Shown: positions 1 to 5,953, counted from the first letter of the stretch. The stretch is DNA of 6,848 bases from Dehalococcoidales bacterium (GCA_028718465.1 JAQULX010000147.1:1-6848), one strand, 5' to 3'. Program-made: numbers and translations. Notes: generated by a model not told the origin, from the sequence alone.

Positions 1-120
1 ATATGTCTCTGTTTTGGGGAACAGTCGCGTTACTTTGTAAATCATAAGCACCAGCTTGTGTCCTTCTTTCCAGACATCGAGATCAGTAAACGAAGCTATT
101 TTCTCAACCTTATTATTCAT
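1..120 (-). CDS. Four-helix-bundle protein (N-terminal part, runs off left edge)
   Basis: The reverse strand reads from an ATG at 120 for exactly 40 open codons to the window edge, so only the N-terminus is present. The peptide contains FTDLDVWKEGHKL, then a helix MIYKVTRLFPK and ETY. This pattern (F-x-DL-x-VWK, then IY-x-x-T-x-x-FP-x-x-E-x-Y) is the hallmark start of the small four-helix-bundle family once called 23S rRNA intervening-sequence proteins, usually about 120 residues. The family's function is not established; members occur both inside 23S rRNA intervening sequences and as stand-alone chromosomal genes, and nothing here indicates an rRNA context. An AAGGA site (131-135 on the minus strand) lies 10 nt before the ATG. 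The gene starts 20 bp after the acyl-CoA synthetase stop on the same strand, so the two are probably co-transcribed. Confidence 0.85.
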   Translation of the reverse strand, partial: MNNKVEKIASFTDLDVWKEGHKLVLMIYKVTRLFPKTETY

Positions 121-140
121 TAATCAATAATCCTTAATCA

Positions 141-2141
141 TCATTCGACCCCTCTCACCTTGATCGTAGTTGCCACAGTACCCTTACGGCCGTCGCGGTA
201 AGTAACATTGGCCTGAACGGGAACCTCTTCATGGCCGCCGTAGACAGCGTGAATCAGGTCCCTGTATTTATCCTCCATAAATTCACGTCTGATCTTGCGG
301 GTACGGGTGAGCTCGGCTTCATCCGGGTCGAACTCTTTATGCATAAGAACGAATTTTTTCACCCTGGCCGGTTCCGGAAGGAAACTGTTGACCCTCTGAA
401 GGTCTTTGCGGATCAGGTCAGCCACGCCGGACTTCTGGGAAAGGTCCACAAAGGTAGTATAGGCAATGCGGTTGCGCTCAGCCCATTTTCCCACCATGGT
501 AAAGTCTATGTTGATAATTGCGGAAACGAATGATTTATCTTTACCACCGACTACCATGGCGTCTTTAATATAAGGGCTGAAGCGGAGGCGGCCTTCGATA
601 TACTGAGGGGCGTACTTGACCCCGGAGCTGAGTATGCCCATGTGTTCCAGGCGATCCATGAAAATCAGGTGCCCCGAGTCATCGATATTCACCGCATCGT
701 TAGTATGGCACCAGCCGTTTATGAAAGACTCAGCGGTCTTCTTTTCATCCTTCAAATACCCGGAGAACATACAATCGCTCCTCACCAGCAGCTCACCCTC
801 ATCCGTGAGCCTGACCTCGGTCCCCAGGGCCGGACGCCCGACAGTCTCGAATTTGACCTCGCCTTCGCTGTGGGAAGAAATGAAACCGGCTTCGGTGCTG
901 GCGTAGACCTGCCGCAGCTCGATTCCCAGGGCATGAATCAGGCGGAAGGTGTCCAGGCTCAATACCGAGCTTCCGGTAACAGCCAGCCTGACATGACTTA
1001 AACCCAGCCTGTCCTTTAAAGGACGGAACAGCATCCAATAAGCCGCCTGATGGGCCAATCGCCAGAGAATGCCAGCGCTCTGGCCCTTGAAATTAATATC
1101 AGCTATCCGGTGACCGACCGGCATGAACAGCCGGTAACAAAGCCGTTTCAAAGGGCTGGTATCGATAATTTTCACATGGATATCGCTGACCAGGCTTTCC
1201 CACTGCCTGGGACCGTAAATAACGAAATCTGGTCCTACTTCGCGGGTATCCTCGGCGATAGTCTCAGGTTCTTCGGGAAAATTCAGCACCGCTCCGGTCA
1301 GCAGGTGCGGGATGGTGCCGAAATAGCTGTCTCCAACCCAGGCAGCCGGGAAGTTCGAGATCAAATTATCCCGGCTGTCCAAGGGATACCTCATCACAAA
1401 ACCCCTGGCGGTAGTTATCAGGGCCTGATAAGTGGTAACAGCCCCTTTGGGCAATCCGGTGGTACCGGACGTATAATAGATAAAAGCGGTGTCCGTGCTG
1501 CAACCCTTCTCAACATTCTGTTCGAACAGGCCGGGATGGTCTTTCTCATATTCTTTACCCAGCCGGACCACCTGGTCGAAACTGATAATCAGAGAGTCAT
1601 CATAATTTCGCAAGCCTTTGGGGTCCCAGTAGATGATTTTCTTCAGCAAGGGGAGGTCATTTTTGATTTCCAGGAATTTATCGGTCTGCTCCTGGTCATT
1701 GACAATAGCGAACCGGATATCCGCATGGGTGGCGATATATTTCACTTCGGACGGAATGCAGTCTACGAAAATTCCGGTCGGGATGCCACCGGCAGACTGG
1801 ACGGCGAATTCGCCCCAGAACCATTCCGGCTCATTATCCCCGATGATGCCGACAGCATCGCCGCGCTGTAAACCAAGGCTTATCAAACCCAGAGAAAAAT
1901 ACTTGATCCGTTCATAGTATTCGTTCCAGGTATACCTCTGCCAGATGCCGAACCGCTTCACGCACATGGCGGTCCGGTTCCCCCATTTTAACGAGTTACT
2001 GCGGATTATCTGGGGAATAGTCTCGATTTTGACCGCCTCGTCATTACTGATTTGTTCTGCTATCCTCATATTTCCCAATCTCCCCGGAGCAGTCCGGGAC
2101 ATATCGTCTCCAATGCCGGCTTCCCCTATCAGATTTTCCAT
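141..2141 (-). CDS. Long-chain acyl-CoA synthetase (AMP-forming), AMP-binding superfamily
   Basis: Activates a carboxylic acid, probably a long-chain fatty acid, to its acyl-adenylate and then to the CoA thioester; expected in the cytoplasm or at the inner membrane face. Counting from the ATG at 2141 (666 residues), the ATP-binding loop YYTSGTTGLPKGA is at 222-234, the YASTEAG motif at 413-419, the hinge DRLEHM at 496-501, and the C-terminal LTRTRKIRR at 611-619 with the likely catalytic lysine K616. The usual TGD motif reads TND (480-482). A tail of about 30 residues after the C-terminal domain (VTYRDGRKG) is seen in some long members of this family. An in-frame ATG at 2180 would add 13 residues but has no ribosome site, whereas GGGAGGT (2151-2157) sits 9 nt before the ATG at 2141, so I prefer the shorter form. 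Substrate length cannot be read from the sequence. Confidence 0.93.
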   Translation of the reverse strand: MENLIGEAGIGDDMSRTAPGRLGNMRIAEQISNDEAVKIETIPQIIRSNSLKWGNRTAMCVKRFGIWQRYTWNEYYERIKYFSLGLISLGLQRGDAVGIIGDNEPEWFWGEFAVQSAGGIPTGIFVDCIPSEVKYIATHADIRFAIVNDQEQTDKFLEIKNDLPLLKKIIYWDPKGLRNYDDSLIISFDQVVRLGKEYEKDHPGLFEQNVEKGCSTDTAFIYYTSGTTGLPKGAVTTYQALITTARGFVMRYPLDSRDNLISNFPAAWVGDSYFGTIPHLLTGAVLNFPEEPETIAEDTREVGPDFVIYGPRQWESLVSDIHVKIIDTSPLKRLCYRLFMPVGHRIADINFKGQSAGILWRLAHQAAYWMLFRPLKDRLGLSHVRLAVTGSSVLSLDTFRLIHALGIELRQVYASTEAGFISSHSEGEVKFETVGRPALGTEVRLTDEGELLVRSDCMFSGYLKDEKKTAESFINGWCHTNDAVNIDDSGHLIFMDRLEHMGILSSGVKYAPQYIEGRLRFSPYIKDAMVVGGKDKSFVSAIINIDFTMVGKWAERNRIAYTTFVDLSQKSGVADLIRKDLQRVNSFLPEPARVKKFVLMHKEFDPDEAELTRTRKIRREFMEDKYRDLIHAVYGGHEEVPVQANVTYRDGRKGTVATTIKVRGVE

Positions 2142-2171
2142 AAAAAAAATACCTCCCGCCTGGGAGGTATT
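2141..2171 (-). terminator. Terminator-like hairpin containing the synthetase Shine-Dalgarno
   Basis: On the minus strand AATACCTCCC (2171-2162), loop AGGC, and GGGAGGTATT (2157-2148) form a perfect 10-bp stem followed directly by a T run (eight T residues ending at 2142 if the stem's last two Ts are counted separately). This is the form of an intrinsic terminator. It lies immediately before the ATG at 2141, and its 3' arm GGGAGGT is the only good Shine-Dalgarno for that ATG. Folding would therefore either stop transcription or hide the ribosome site. No gene lies just upstream on this strand that would need a terminator here, so a role in attenuation is likely. Confidence 0.75.
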
Positions 2172-2316
2172 CAATGACATTCTTATGGTCTAATTATGGT
2201 TAGAGAAAAGTCATGCCTGACCCCCAAGCGCACCCTGTGCGCCCGGTAAAGATGAATGCCATCTGCTCAAATCTGAATATCGCGGTCATTCTCAGGCTTC
2301 TCTCTTTTTGATAACT
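2172..2316 (-). ncRNA. Candidate structured 5' leader of the acyl-CoA synthetase mRNA
   Basis: Between the predicted transcription start near 2316 and the terminator-like hairpin, the minus strand can form hairpins in series: CTGAG/TTCAG (2295-2273, one G-U pair), AGATG/CATCT (2264-2250), a perfect GCGCAC/GTGCGC with a 3-nt loop (2242-2228), and GTCA/TGAC (2221-2210). The single-stranded CTTGGGGG (2228-2221) can pair over 8 bp, two of them G-U, with CTCCCAGG (2166-2159). That segment is the 5' arm and loop of the terminator hairpin, so the pairing would act as an antiterminator. I could not match the leader to any riboswitch class I know. This is inference from inspection, without an energy calculation. 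Confidence 0.4.
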
Positions 2317-2322
2317 GAAGTC

Positions 2323-2352
2323 AGATTACCATAACAGGGTACGGTTTGTCAA
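2323..2352 (-). promoter_or_regulatory. Putative sigma-70 promoter for the acyl-CoA synthetase
   Basis: The minus strand has a perfect -35 TTGACA (2352-2347), an 18-bp spacer, and TAATCT (2328-2323) preceded by TGG, an extended -10. Transcription would start near 2316 and give a leader of about 175 nt. The -10 is weak by itself. A second TTGACA (2416-2411) lies further upstream with only a poor -10 (AATATC at 17 bp), so an alternative start is possible. Confidence 0.5.
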
Positions 2353-2473
2353 TGTGTGTTTAGTCGTTCAAGACAGACCGGAATAGTGATATTTGTGGCT
2401 GTGCCTGAACTGTCAACTTTTCTCCCGGAATTTATCACCTATTAAGGATTAACACACCGCGTCGGTCCGCAAC

Positions 2474-2517
2474 AGTCCCCTCCTGCACCGGAGGGGACTT
2501 TATTTTTGTTTTTTGAA
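2474..2517 (+). terminator. Strong intrinsic terminator with no obvious upstream gene
   Basis: AGTCCCCTCC (2474-2483), loop TGCACC and GGAGGGGACT (2490-2499) form a perfect 10-bp GC-rich stem, followed by a long T-rich tract interrupted by one A and one G. It works only in the plus direction, since the other side has no T run. No plus-strand gene is visible in the preceding 330 bp; the neighbour there is on the other strand. It could end a small RNA, act as an attenuator for a more distant promoter of the regulator, or simply insulate the downstream operon. Confidence 0.85.
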
Positions 2518-2541
2518 AGCAACTCATTCAAATGCTACAAT
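2513..2541 (+). promoter_or_regulatory. Sigma-70 promoter of the lrp-aminotransferase operon
   Basis: TTGAAA (2513-2518), a 17-bp spacer and TACAAT (2536-2541) with an extended TGC directly before it. Each box is one base from consensus. Transcription would start near A2548, leaving a leader of about 130 nt. The -35 box overlaps the T tract of the preceding terminator, so terminator and promoter are directly back to back. Confidence 0.7.
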
Positions 2542-2556
2542 AAGCTTATTCAAAAA

Positions 2557-2630
2557 CTGTTTCACCAGGCCCGACTAACATCAGGGCTGCCTGCCCTTCC
2601 GATAAATGGGGCAGGGAAGCCGAGAAACAG
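2557..2630 (+). ncRNA. Candidate three-way-junction leader RNA before the lrp gene
   Basis: In the presumed untranslated leader, CTGTTTC (2557-2563) pairs with GAAACAG (2624-2630) as a closing stem. Inside it GGCCC (2568-2572) pairs with GGGCT (2584-2588, one G-U) around an 11-nt loop, and CCTGCCC (2590-2596) pairs with GGGCAGG (2609-2615) around a 12-nt loop. The two arms are separated by one base, giving a compact three-way junction. The size resembles small riboswitch aptamers, but I do not recognise the conserved bases of any known class. No alternative terminator lies between it and the start codon. Confidence 0.4.
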
Positions 2631-2678
2631 GTATAAAAGGATATTATAAAAATAATCAGGACAGACGGAGACCGATTT

Positions 2679-3161
2679 ATGCTGAAAGATATTTTAAAAA
2701 TACTGGAGAAGGACTCCAGGGCAAGCTTGCAGCAAATAGCGACTATTACAGGCATACCGGAAGCTGAAGCAGCTCAAGCCATTCGAAAAGCGGAGCAGGA
2801 CCAGGTGATCTTGAGGTACAAGACTATCATAAACTGGGAAAAGGCCGGAGACGAACATGTCTACGCCTTAATCGAGGTTAAAATCGCTCCGCAAAGAGAT
2901 GTGGGATTCGACGCCATTGCAGAGCGTATTTACAGGTATCCGCAGGCATCTACGGTTTACCTGTTGTCCGGAACTTTTGACCTTCTGGTAATAGTAACCG
3001 GCAAGACCATTCAGGAAGTAGCCAATTTCGTAGCCCAGAAACTGGCCCCTATCGAGGGCGTACAAAGCACGGTAACCCATTTCATGTTGAAGAAATACAA
3101 AGAAGACGGAGAAATACTGGAATCCAGAGAGGAATTGAAACGGCAGCCTCTGATACCCTGA
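2679..3161 (+). CDS. Lrp/AsnC-family transcriptional regulator
   Basis: A 160-residue DNA-binding regulator of the feast/famine type, normally an octamer or dimer that senses an amino acid. Residues 1-50 form the winged helix-turn-helix (MLKDILKILEKDSRASLQQI, then an ATITGIPEAEA turn and recognition helix). Residues about 60-140 form the RAM ligand-binding domain, with the typical SGTFDLLVIV segment (97-106) in the place of the family's G-x-Y-D motif, and a last strand STVTHFMLK. Length matches the family. The ATG has GGAG (2667-2670) 8 nt upstream. It precedes an aminotransferase gene on the same strand by 153 bp with no terminator between, so it probably controls itself and that enzyme. The effector amino acid cannot be told from sequence alone. 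Confidence 0.92.
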   Translation: MLKDILKILEKDSRASLQQIATITGIPEAEAAQAIRKAEQDQVILRYKTIINWEKAGDEHVYALIEVKIAPQRDVGFDAIAERIYRYPQASTVYLLSGTFDLLVIVTGKTIQEVANFVAQKLAPIEGVQSTVTHFMLKKYKEDGEILESREELKRQPLIP

Positions 3162-3210
3162 TACATGAACTTAGAGATTTGTTGTAAGACCATTACCACT
3201 CACTTACATC

Positions 3211-3228
3211 TCTCTCCCGGTGGAGAGA
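3211..3228 (+). repeat. Short perfect hairpin between regulator and aminotransferase
   Basis: TCTCTCC and GGAGAGA form a perfect 7-bp stem with the tetraloop CGGT in the 153-bp gap. No T tract follows, so it is not an intrinsic terminator. It could be an mRNA-processing or stability element, or chance. Confidence 0.35.
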
Positions 3229-3302
3229 AGAAATCTTAAATACATCTTTTATCCGGGTTGTACCAGATGGTCGCTGTTCCAGATAAATACGATGCTTTTT
3301 TC

Positions 3303-3308
3303 AGGGAG
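3303..3308 (+). promoter_or_regulatory. Ribosome binding site deciding the aminotransferase start
   Basis: AGGGAG lies 6 nt before the ATG at 3315. The upstream in-frame candidates, TTG at 3258 and ATG at 3267, have no comparable site, so translation most likely begins at 3315. Confidence 0.7.
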
Positions 3309-3314
3309 AATGCT

Positions 3315-4496
3315 ATGACAATCAGCCAAAATAAATGCCCGCCTTATGTTTCGGAGTGCGTCAACGACCTGGCCCCGTCGGGGATACGCAGGTTTTTCGA
3401 TATGGTGGCCAACATGGAGGGGGCTATTTCTTTAGGAGTCGGCGAGCCGGACTATGTAACACCCTGGCACATCCGGGAGTCCGCTATTTATGCTTTGGAG
3501 AAGGGGTATACCATGTATACCTCCAATGCCGGCATGCCCGAGCTGAGGGAAGAGCTGGCAAGATTTCTGTATGCCCGGTATGGAGTGAAATATGAGCCCT
3601 TGAATGAAATCCTGATTACCACCGGGGTCAGTGAAGCCCTGGACCTGGCCATGCGAGCGATCATGAATCCGGGAGATGAGGTCATAATGCCTGATCCATG
3701 CTACGTTTCTTACGCTCCCTGTGTTTGCCTGGCCGGCGGACGGCCGGTGCAGGTCCCGGTAAACATCGATAGTAATTTCGAACTGAGGGCTGAGGACATT
3801 GTACCCTATATTACAGACAAGACTAAAGCCATTCTTCTGGGTTATCCGGCCAACCCCACCGGAGCAACGATGTCACGAGAGAGGCTGATGCAAATAGCGG
3901 ATTTAGCCCGCCGCCGCAATTTACTGGTGATATCCGACGAAATCTACTCCAGGCTGGTTTACGGTGTCGAGGAAGTTTGCTTTGCGGCCTTACCCGGAAT
4001 GAAAGAATCAACTGTTTTTCTGGGCGGATTTTCCAAAGCTTATGCCATGACCGGGTGGCGACTGGGGTATGCCGCCGGGAACCGTGATATCATCGCTGCA
4101 ATGACCAAGATTCATCAATACACCATGCTGTGCGCCCCGATTATAGCACAGAAGGCAGCCCTGGAAGCCCTGAAAAACGGAGAGCCGTATGTTCAGGAGA
4201 TGGTCAGCGATTATAACCGCAGAAGAATGCTGATGGTCAAGGGATTCAACAATATCGGTCTGCCCTGTTTCGAGCCGCGAGGAGCATTTTACGCCTTCCC
4301 TTCGATAAAAAGCACCGGTATGATTTCCGAAAAGTTTTCCGAGGCATTGCTAAAGGAAGAAAAAGTAGTGGTAGTACCAGGCACAGCGTTCGGTAAGGGA
4401 GGAGAAGGCTATGTCCGCTGCTGCTATGCCACGGCAATGAATGAAATAGAAGAGGCTTTATCCAGAATTAAGCGGTTCCTGGACAGACATATGTAG
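3315..4496 (+). CDS. Class I/II pyridoxal-phosphate aminotransferase
   Basis: A fold-type I PLP enzyme that moves an amino group between an amino acid and a 2-oxo acid; cytoplasmic homodimer expected. Using the ATG at 3315 (393 residues, normal for the family), the substrate-side GVGEPD is at 41-46, YPANPTGA at 177-184 with N180, SDEIY at 207-211 with D208 and Y211 contacting PLP, SKAYAMTGWRLGY at 240-252 with the Schiff-base lysine K241, and the carboxylate-binding arginine R368 in GYVRCC. All key residues are present. The subgroup resembles aspartate/alanine/aromatic aminotransferases of the AspC/PatA type; the true substrate is undecided. An extended frame would begin at a TTG at 3258 and add 19 residues. 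The gene follows an Lrp-type regulator, which supports a role in amino-acid turnover sensed by that protein. No intrinsic terminator is visible after the TAG. Confidence 0.93.
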   Translation: MTISQNKCPPYVSECVNDLAPSGIRRFFDMVANMEGAISLGVGEPDYVTPWHIRESAIYALEKGYTMYTSNAGMPELREELARFLYARYGVKYEPLNEILITTGVSEALDLAMRAIMNPGDEVIMPDPCYVSYAPCVCLAGGRPVQVPVNIDSNFELRAEDIVPYITDKTKAILLGYPANPTGATMSRERLMQIADLARRRNLLVISDEIYSRLVYGVEEVCFAALPGMKESTVFLGGFSKAYAMTGWRLGYAAGNRDIIAAMTKIHQYTMLCAPIIAQKAALEALKNGEPYVQEMVSDYNRRRMLMVKGFNNIGLPCFEPRGAFYAFPSIKSTGMISEKFSEALLKEEKVVVVPGTAFGKGGEGYVRCCYATAMNEIEEALSRIKRFLDRHM

Positions 4497-4605
4497 AGAA
4501 AAAGCAAACCGGACTGCAAGAGCTTACTTCAACAGGAAGCAGAGCGATTAATGAAGGTAAACCTGGCCGGCGAAGGCGATATAATACTGACCGGAAAGAT
4601 TCTAT

Positions 4606-4806
4606 TTAATCACCTTGATCTTTAACTCTCTGCTCGACTTCCTCTCTGATATCGAAGTATTCTTTAAGCTCGTCCAATCTGAGTATCTGGTCTACGAAGA
4701 TGTTTTTGACGCGATTGCTGGGTACACGAATCCGGTGCGCCATGAAGATGATATCATTGACAACGCGCATCAACTGTTCTCTTGTTTTTTCTTGCATATC
4801 AGTCAT
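4606..4806 (-). CDS. Small uncharacterised charged helical protein (66 aa)
   Basis: I do not recognise this protein. It is 66 residues, rich in E, D, R and K, and looks almost entirely alpha-helical, for example REQLMRVVNDIIFMAHRIRV followed by NRVKNIFVDQILRLDELKEYF and a charged end REEVEQRVKDQGD. It has no cysteines, no signal peptide and no membrane span. Support for a real gene comes from its protein-like composition, AGGT 9 nt before the ATG, and a good promoter upstream on the same strand (4885-4913). It is convergent with the aminotransferase and divergent from the hydrolase. A second in-frame ATG at 4797 is a possible start. A small dimeric helical or regulatory-partner protein is plausible but unproven. 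Confidence 0.6.
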   Translation of the reverse strand: MTDMQEKTREQLMRVVNDIIFMAHRIRVPSNRVKNIFVDQILRLDELKEYFDIREEVEQRVKDQGD

Positions 4807-4884
4807 AATACTTCTACCTGCTGGATATTTCTGCTGATATATCTAATAGCATTAAGTAGTATATACATGCTATATTACGGAAAT

Positions 4885-4913
4885 ATCTTAGCGCCTTTAA
4901 ATGAGTTTGTCAA
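4885..4913 (-). promoter_or_regulatory. Putative promoter of the 66-aa gene
   Basis: The minus strand shows a perfect TTGACA (4913-4908), a 17-bp spacer and TAAGAT (4890-4885). Transcription would start near 4878 with a leader of about 70 nt. The spacing supports the small downstream frame as a real gene. Confidence 0.6.
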
Positions 4914-5028
4914 TATTATCTTTACATTACCATCTTTAAATTACCAATTTACCTTACGTCTATGGTAGCCAGGGCCCTTTGAGATTAGAACTTACTTCAG
5001 CCGCAACGTGAGTTAACAATATTACCTA

Positions 5029-5057
5029 TTCACCAGCGACTTTTATCGGAGTATAAT
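5029..5057 (+). promoter_or_regulatory. Promoter of the metallo-hydrolase gene
   Basis: TTCACC (5029-5034), a 17-bp spacer and a perfect TATAAT (5052-5057). The start would be near 5064, leaving a leader of about 47 nt that ends in a strong GGGAGGT site (5099-5105). Confidence 0.65.
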
Positions 5058-5110
5058 CGAACTGATGCGGGAAAAAGACCTGACTCCAATAAAAGAACGG
5101 GAGGTAAATA

Positions 5111-5758
5111 ATGCAAATTAGATGGCTGGGGCATGCTTCTTTTGTTATTACGACGCTGGACAAGACCAAAATTATCACCGACCCATACGAAACCGGCGGG
5201 GGCATTAATTACAAGCCTATAAACGAATCTGCCGATATAGTAACGCAAAGCCACAACCACGGCGATCATAATAATGCCAGGGCAATCAAAAACAATCCGG
5301 TGATATTAACAAAAGCAGGGACCCAGGTTTCCAGGGGAATAAGCATCAAAGCAATACCCTCCTTTCACGATGAAACGCAGGGCAGCCTGCGGGGCCAAAA
5401 TTTAATTTTCTGTTTTAATGCCGATGCTATGAATCTCTGTCATCTGGGAGACCTGGGGCATACACTAAACCAGAAGCATCTGGCAGAAATCGGACCGGTA
5501 GATATCCTTATAATCCCTGTGGGAGGCTTTTTCACCATCAACGCCAGAGCAGCTACCGAAATCGTCCAAAATATAAACCCCAGGCTGGTTATCCCCATGC
5601 ATTACAGAAATCCAGGGGTTGATTTACCTATTGCCGGCGTGGATGATTTTTTAAAAGGGAAAAGCAATGTCCGCCGCCTCAATTCCAATGAGATAGAGGT
5701 GAAAAAAGAAGACTTGCCGGAACAAACTGAAATAGCAGTGCTCCTGCCGCCTGATTGA
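5111..5758 (+). CDS. UPF0173/UlaG-like metallo-beta-lactamase-fold hydrolase
   Basis: A 215-residue metal-dependent hydrolase of the single-domain MBL fold, close to UPF0173 and UlaG (L-ascorbate-6-phosphate lactonase) proteins; cytoplasmic, no signal peptide. It starts with the family signature MQIRWLGHASF. The metal-binding motif SHNHGDH places H48, H50, D52 and H53; further ligand candidates are H86 (SFHDE), H111 and D114 (HLGDLGH), and H164 (IPMHYR). All expected ligands are present, so the enzyme is probably active, but UPF0173 members have no single agreed substrate. The start is fixed by GGGAGGT 5 nt before the ATG. It appears to be a single-gene unit with its own promoter, divergent from the 66-aa gene; no intrinsic terminator with a T tract follows. 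Confidence 0.93.
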   Translation: MQIRWLGHASFVITTLDKTKIITDPYETGGGINYKPINESADIVTQSHNHGDHNNARAIKNNPVILTKAGTQVSRGISIKAIPSFHDETQGSLRGQNLIFCFNADAMNLCHLGDLGHTLNQKHLAEIGPVDILIIPVGGFFTINARAATEIVQNINPRLVIPMHYRNPGVDLPIAGVDDFLKGKSNVRRLNSNEIEVKKEDLPEQTEIAVLLPPD

Positions 5759-5811
5759 GCGAGCCCTGTTCAACCGGCAGCGGCCTGACCTGTCACCGCA
5801 AGCCTTATTTA

Positions 5812-5842
5812 CATGCGCTGCGCCAGTTATCGCGGACGCATG
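5812..5842. repeat. Inverted repeat CATGCG/CGCATG
   Basis: CATGCG (5812-5817) and CGCATG (5837-5842) can form a 6-bp stem around 19 nt that contains further GC-rich complementarity. It is the weakest of the three dyads in this gap. Confidence 0.3.
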
Positions 5843-5860
5843 GTATCCCCTGGAGCCTCC

Positions 5861-5900
5861 GCAGTCCGGCACGTGAGATAACAGGCATCACCCGGACTGC
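5861..5900. repeat. Inverted repeat GCAGTCCGG/CCGGACTGC
   Basis: A perfect 9-bp stem (5861-5869 with 5892-5900), continuing after a 3-nt bulge with GTGA/TCAC and an 11-nt loop. No T tract follows. It lies about 100 bp after the hydrolase stop and could be a transcript-end stabiliser. Confidence 0.6.
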
Positions 5901-5921
5901 CCCCGACGGCGGTTTTGTCTG

Positions 5922-5953
5922 ACCGGCGCTTTGCCGAAAGGCAAAGCGCCGGT
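5922..5953. repeat. Perfect 14-bp hairpin with GAAA tetraloop
   Basis: ACCGGCGCTTTGCC (5922-5935), loop GAAA, and GGCAAAGCGCCGGT (5940-5953) pair perfectly. On the plus strand the loop is a stable GNRA tetraloop. There is no T tract on either side, so it is not a standard intrinsic terminator. On the minus strand it begins 12 bp after the stop of the gene remnant, the place a terminator would occupy. Confidence 0.8.

Larger units (their letters stand above)
2142..2678. other. 537-bp intergenic region between divergent genes
   Basis: This gap separates the minus-strand synthetase from the plus-strand regulator. It holds, from left to right, the synthetase leader and its promoter (to about 2352), a stretch from about 2353 to 2473 in which I see no gene or clear structure, a plus-strand intrinsic terminator, and the promoter and leader of the regulator. 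I found no convincing protein-coding gene in it on either strand. Confidence 0.7.
4807..5110. other. AT-rich divergent intergenic region
   Basis: About 300 bp between the 66-aa gene and the hydrolase. It carries one promoter in each direction (4885-4913 minus, 5029-5057 plus). The part from 4914 to 5028 is AT-rich and shows only an 8-bp palindrome AGGGCCCT (4971-4978). I see no other gene. Confidence 0.6.

Noticed and set aside
1050..1871. Plus-strand open frame of 273 codons
   Set aside because: It lies wholly opposite the acyl-CoA synthetase, which has clear family motifs; the antisense protein shows no recognisable domain.
2446..2500. T-box-like ACCGCG followed by GTCCCC and a terminator
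   Set aside because: The conserved UGGNACC bulge is absent and the pairing blocks are not contiguous as in a T-box; no stem I landmarks were found upstream.
4509..4517. Copy of CCGGACTGC, also found at 5892-5900 and inverted at 5861-5869
   Set aside because: A 9-mer with no matching flanks; most likely chance.
4497..4622. In-frame open extension of 42 codons after the aminotransferase TAG (readthrough or pyrrolysine idea)
   Set aside because: The enzyme already has the normal family length, an open run of this length is not rare by chance, and it overlaps the 66-aa gene.
4615..4968. Plus-strand open frame of 117 codons with hydrophobic stretches
   Set aside because: Opposite the 66-residue minus-strand gene and its promoter; no ribosome site, and the hydrophobic part comes from AT-rich intergenic DNA.
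5651..5872. Minus-strand open frame of 73 codons
   Set aside because: Overlaps the end of the hydrolase on the other strand and has low-complexity, non-protein-like composition.
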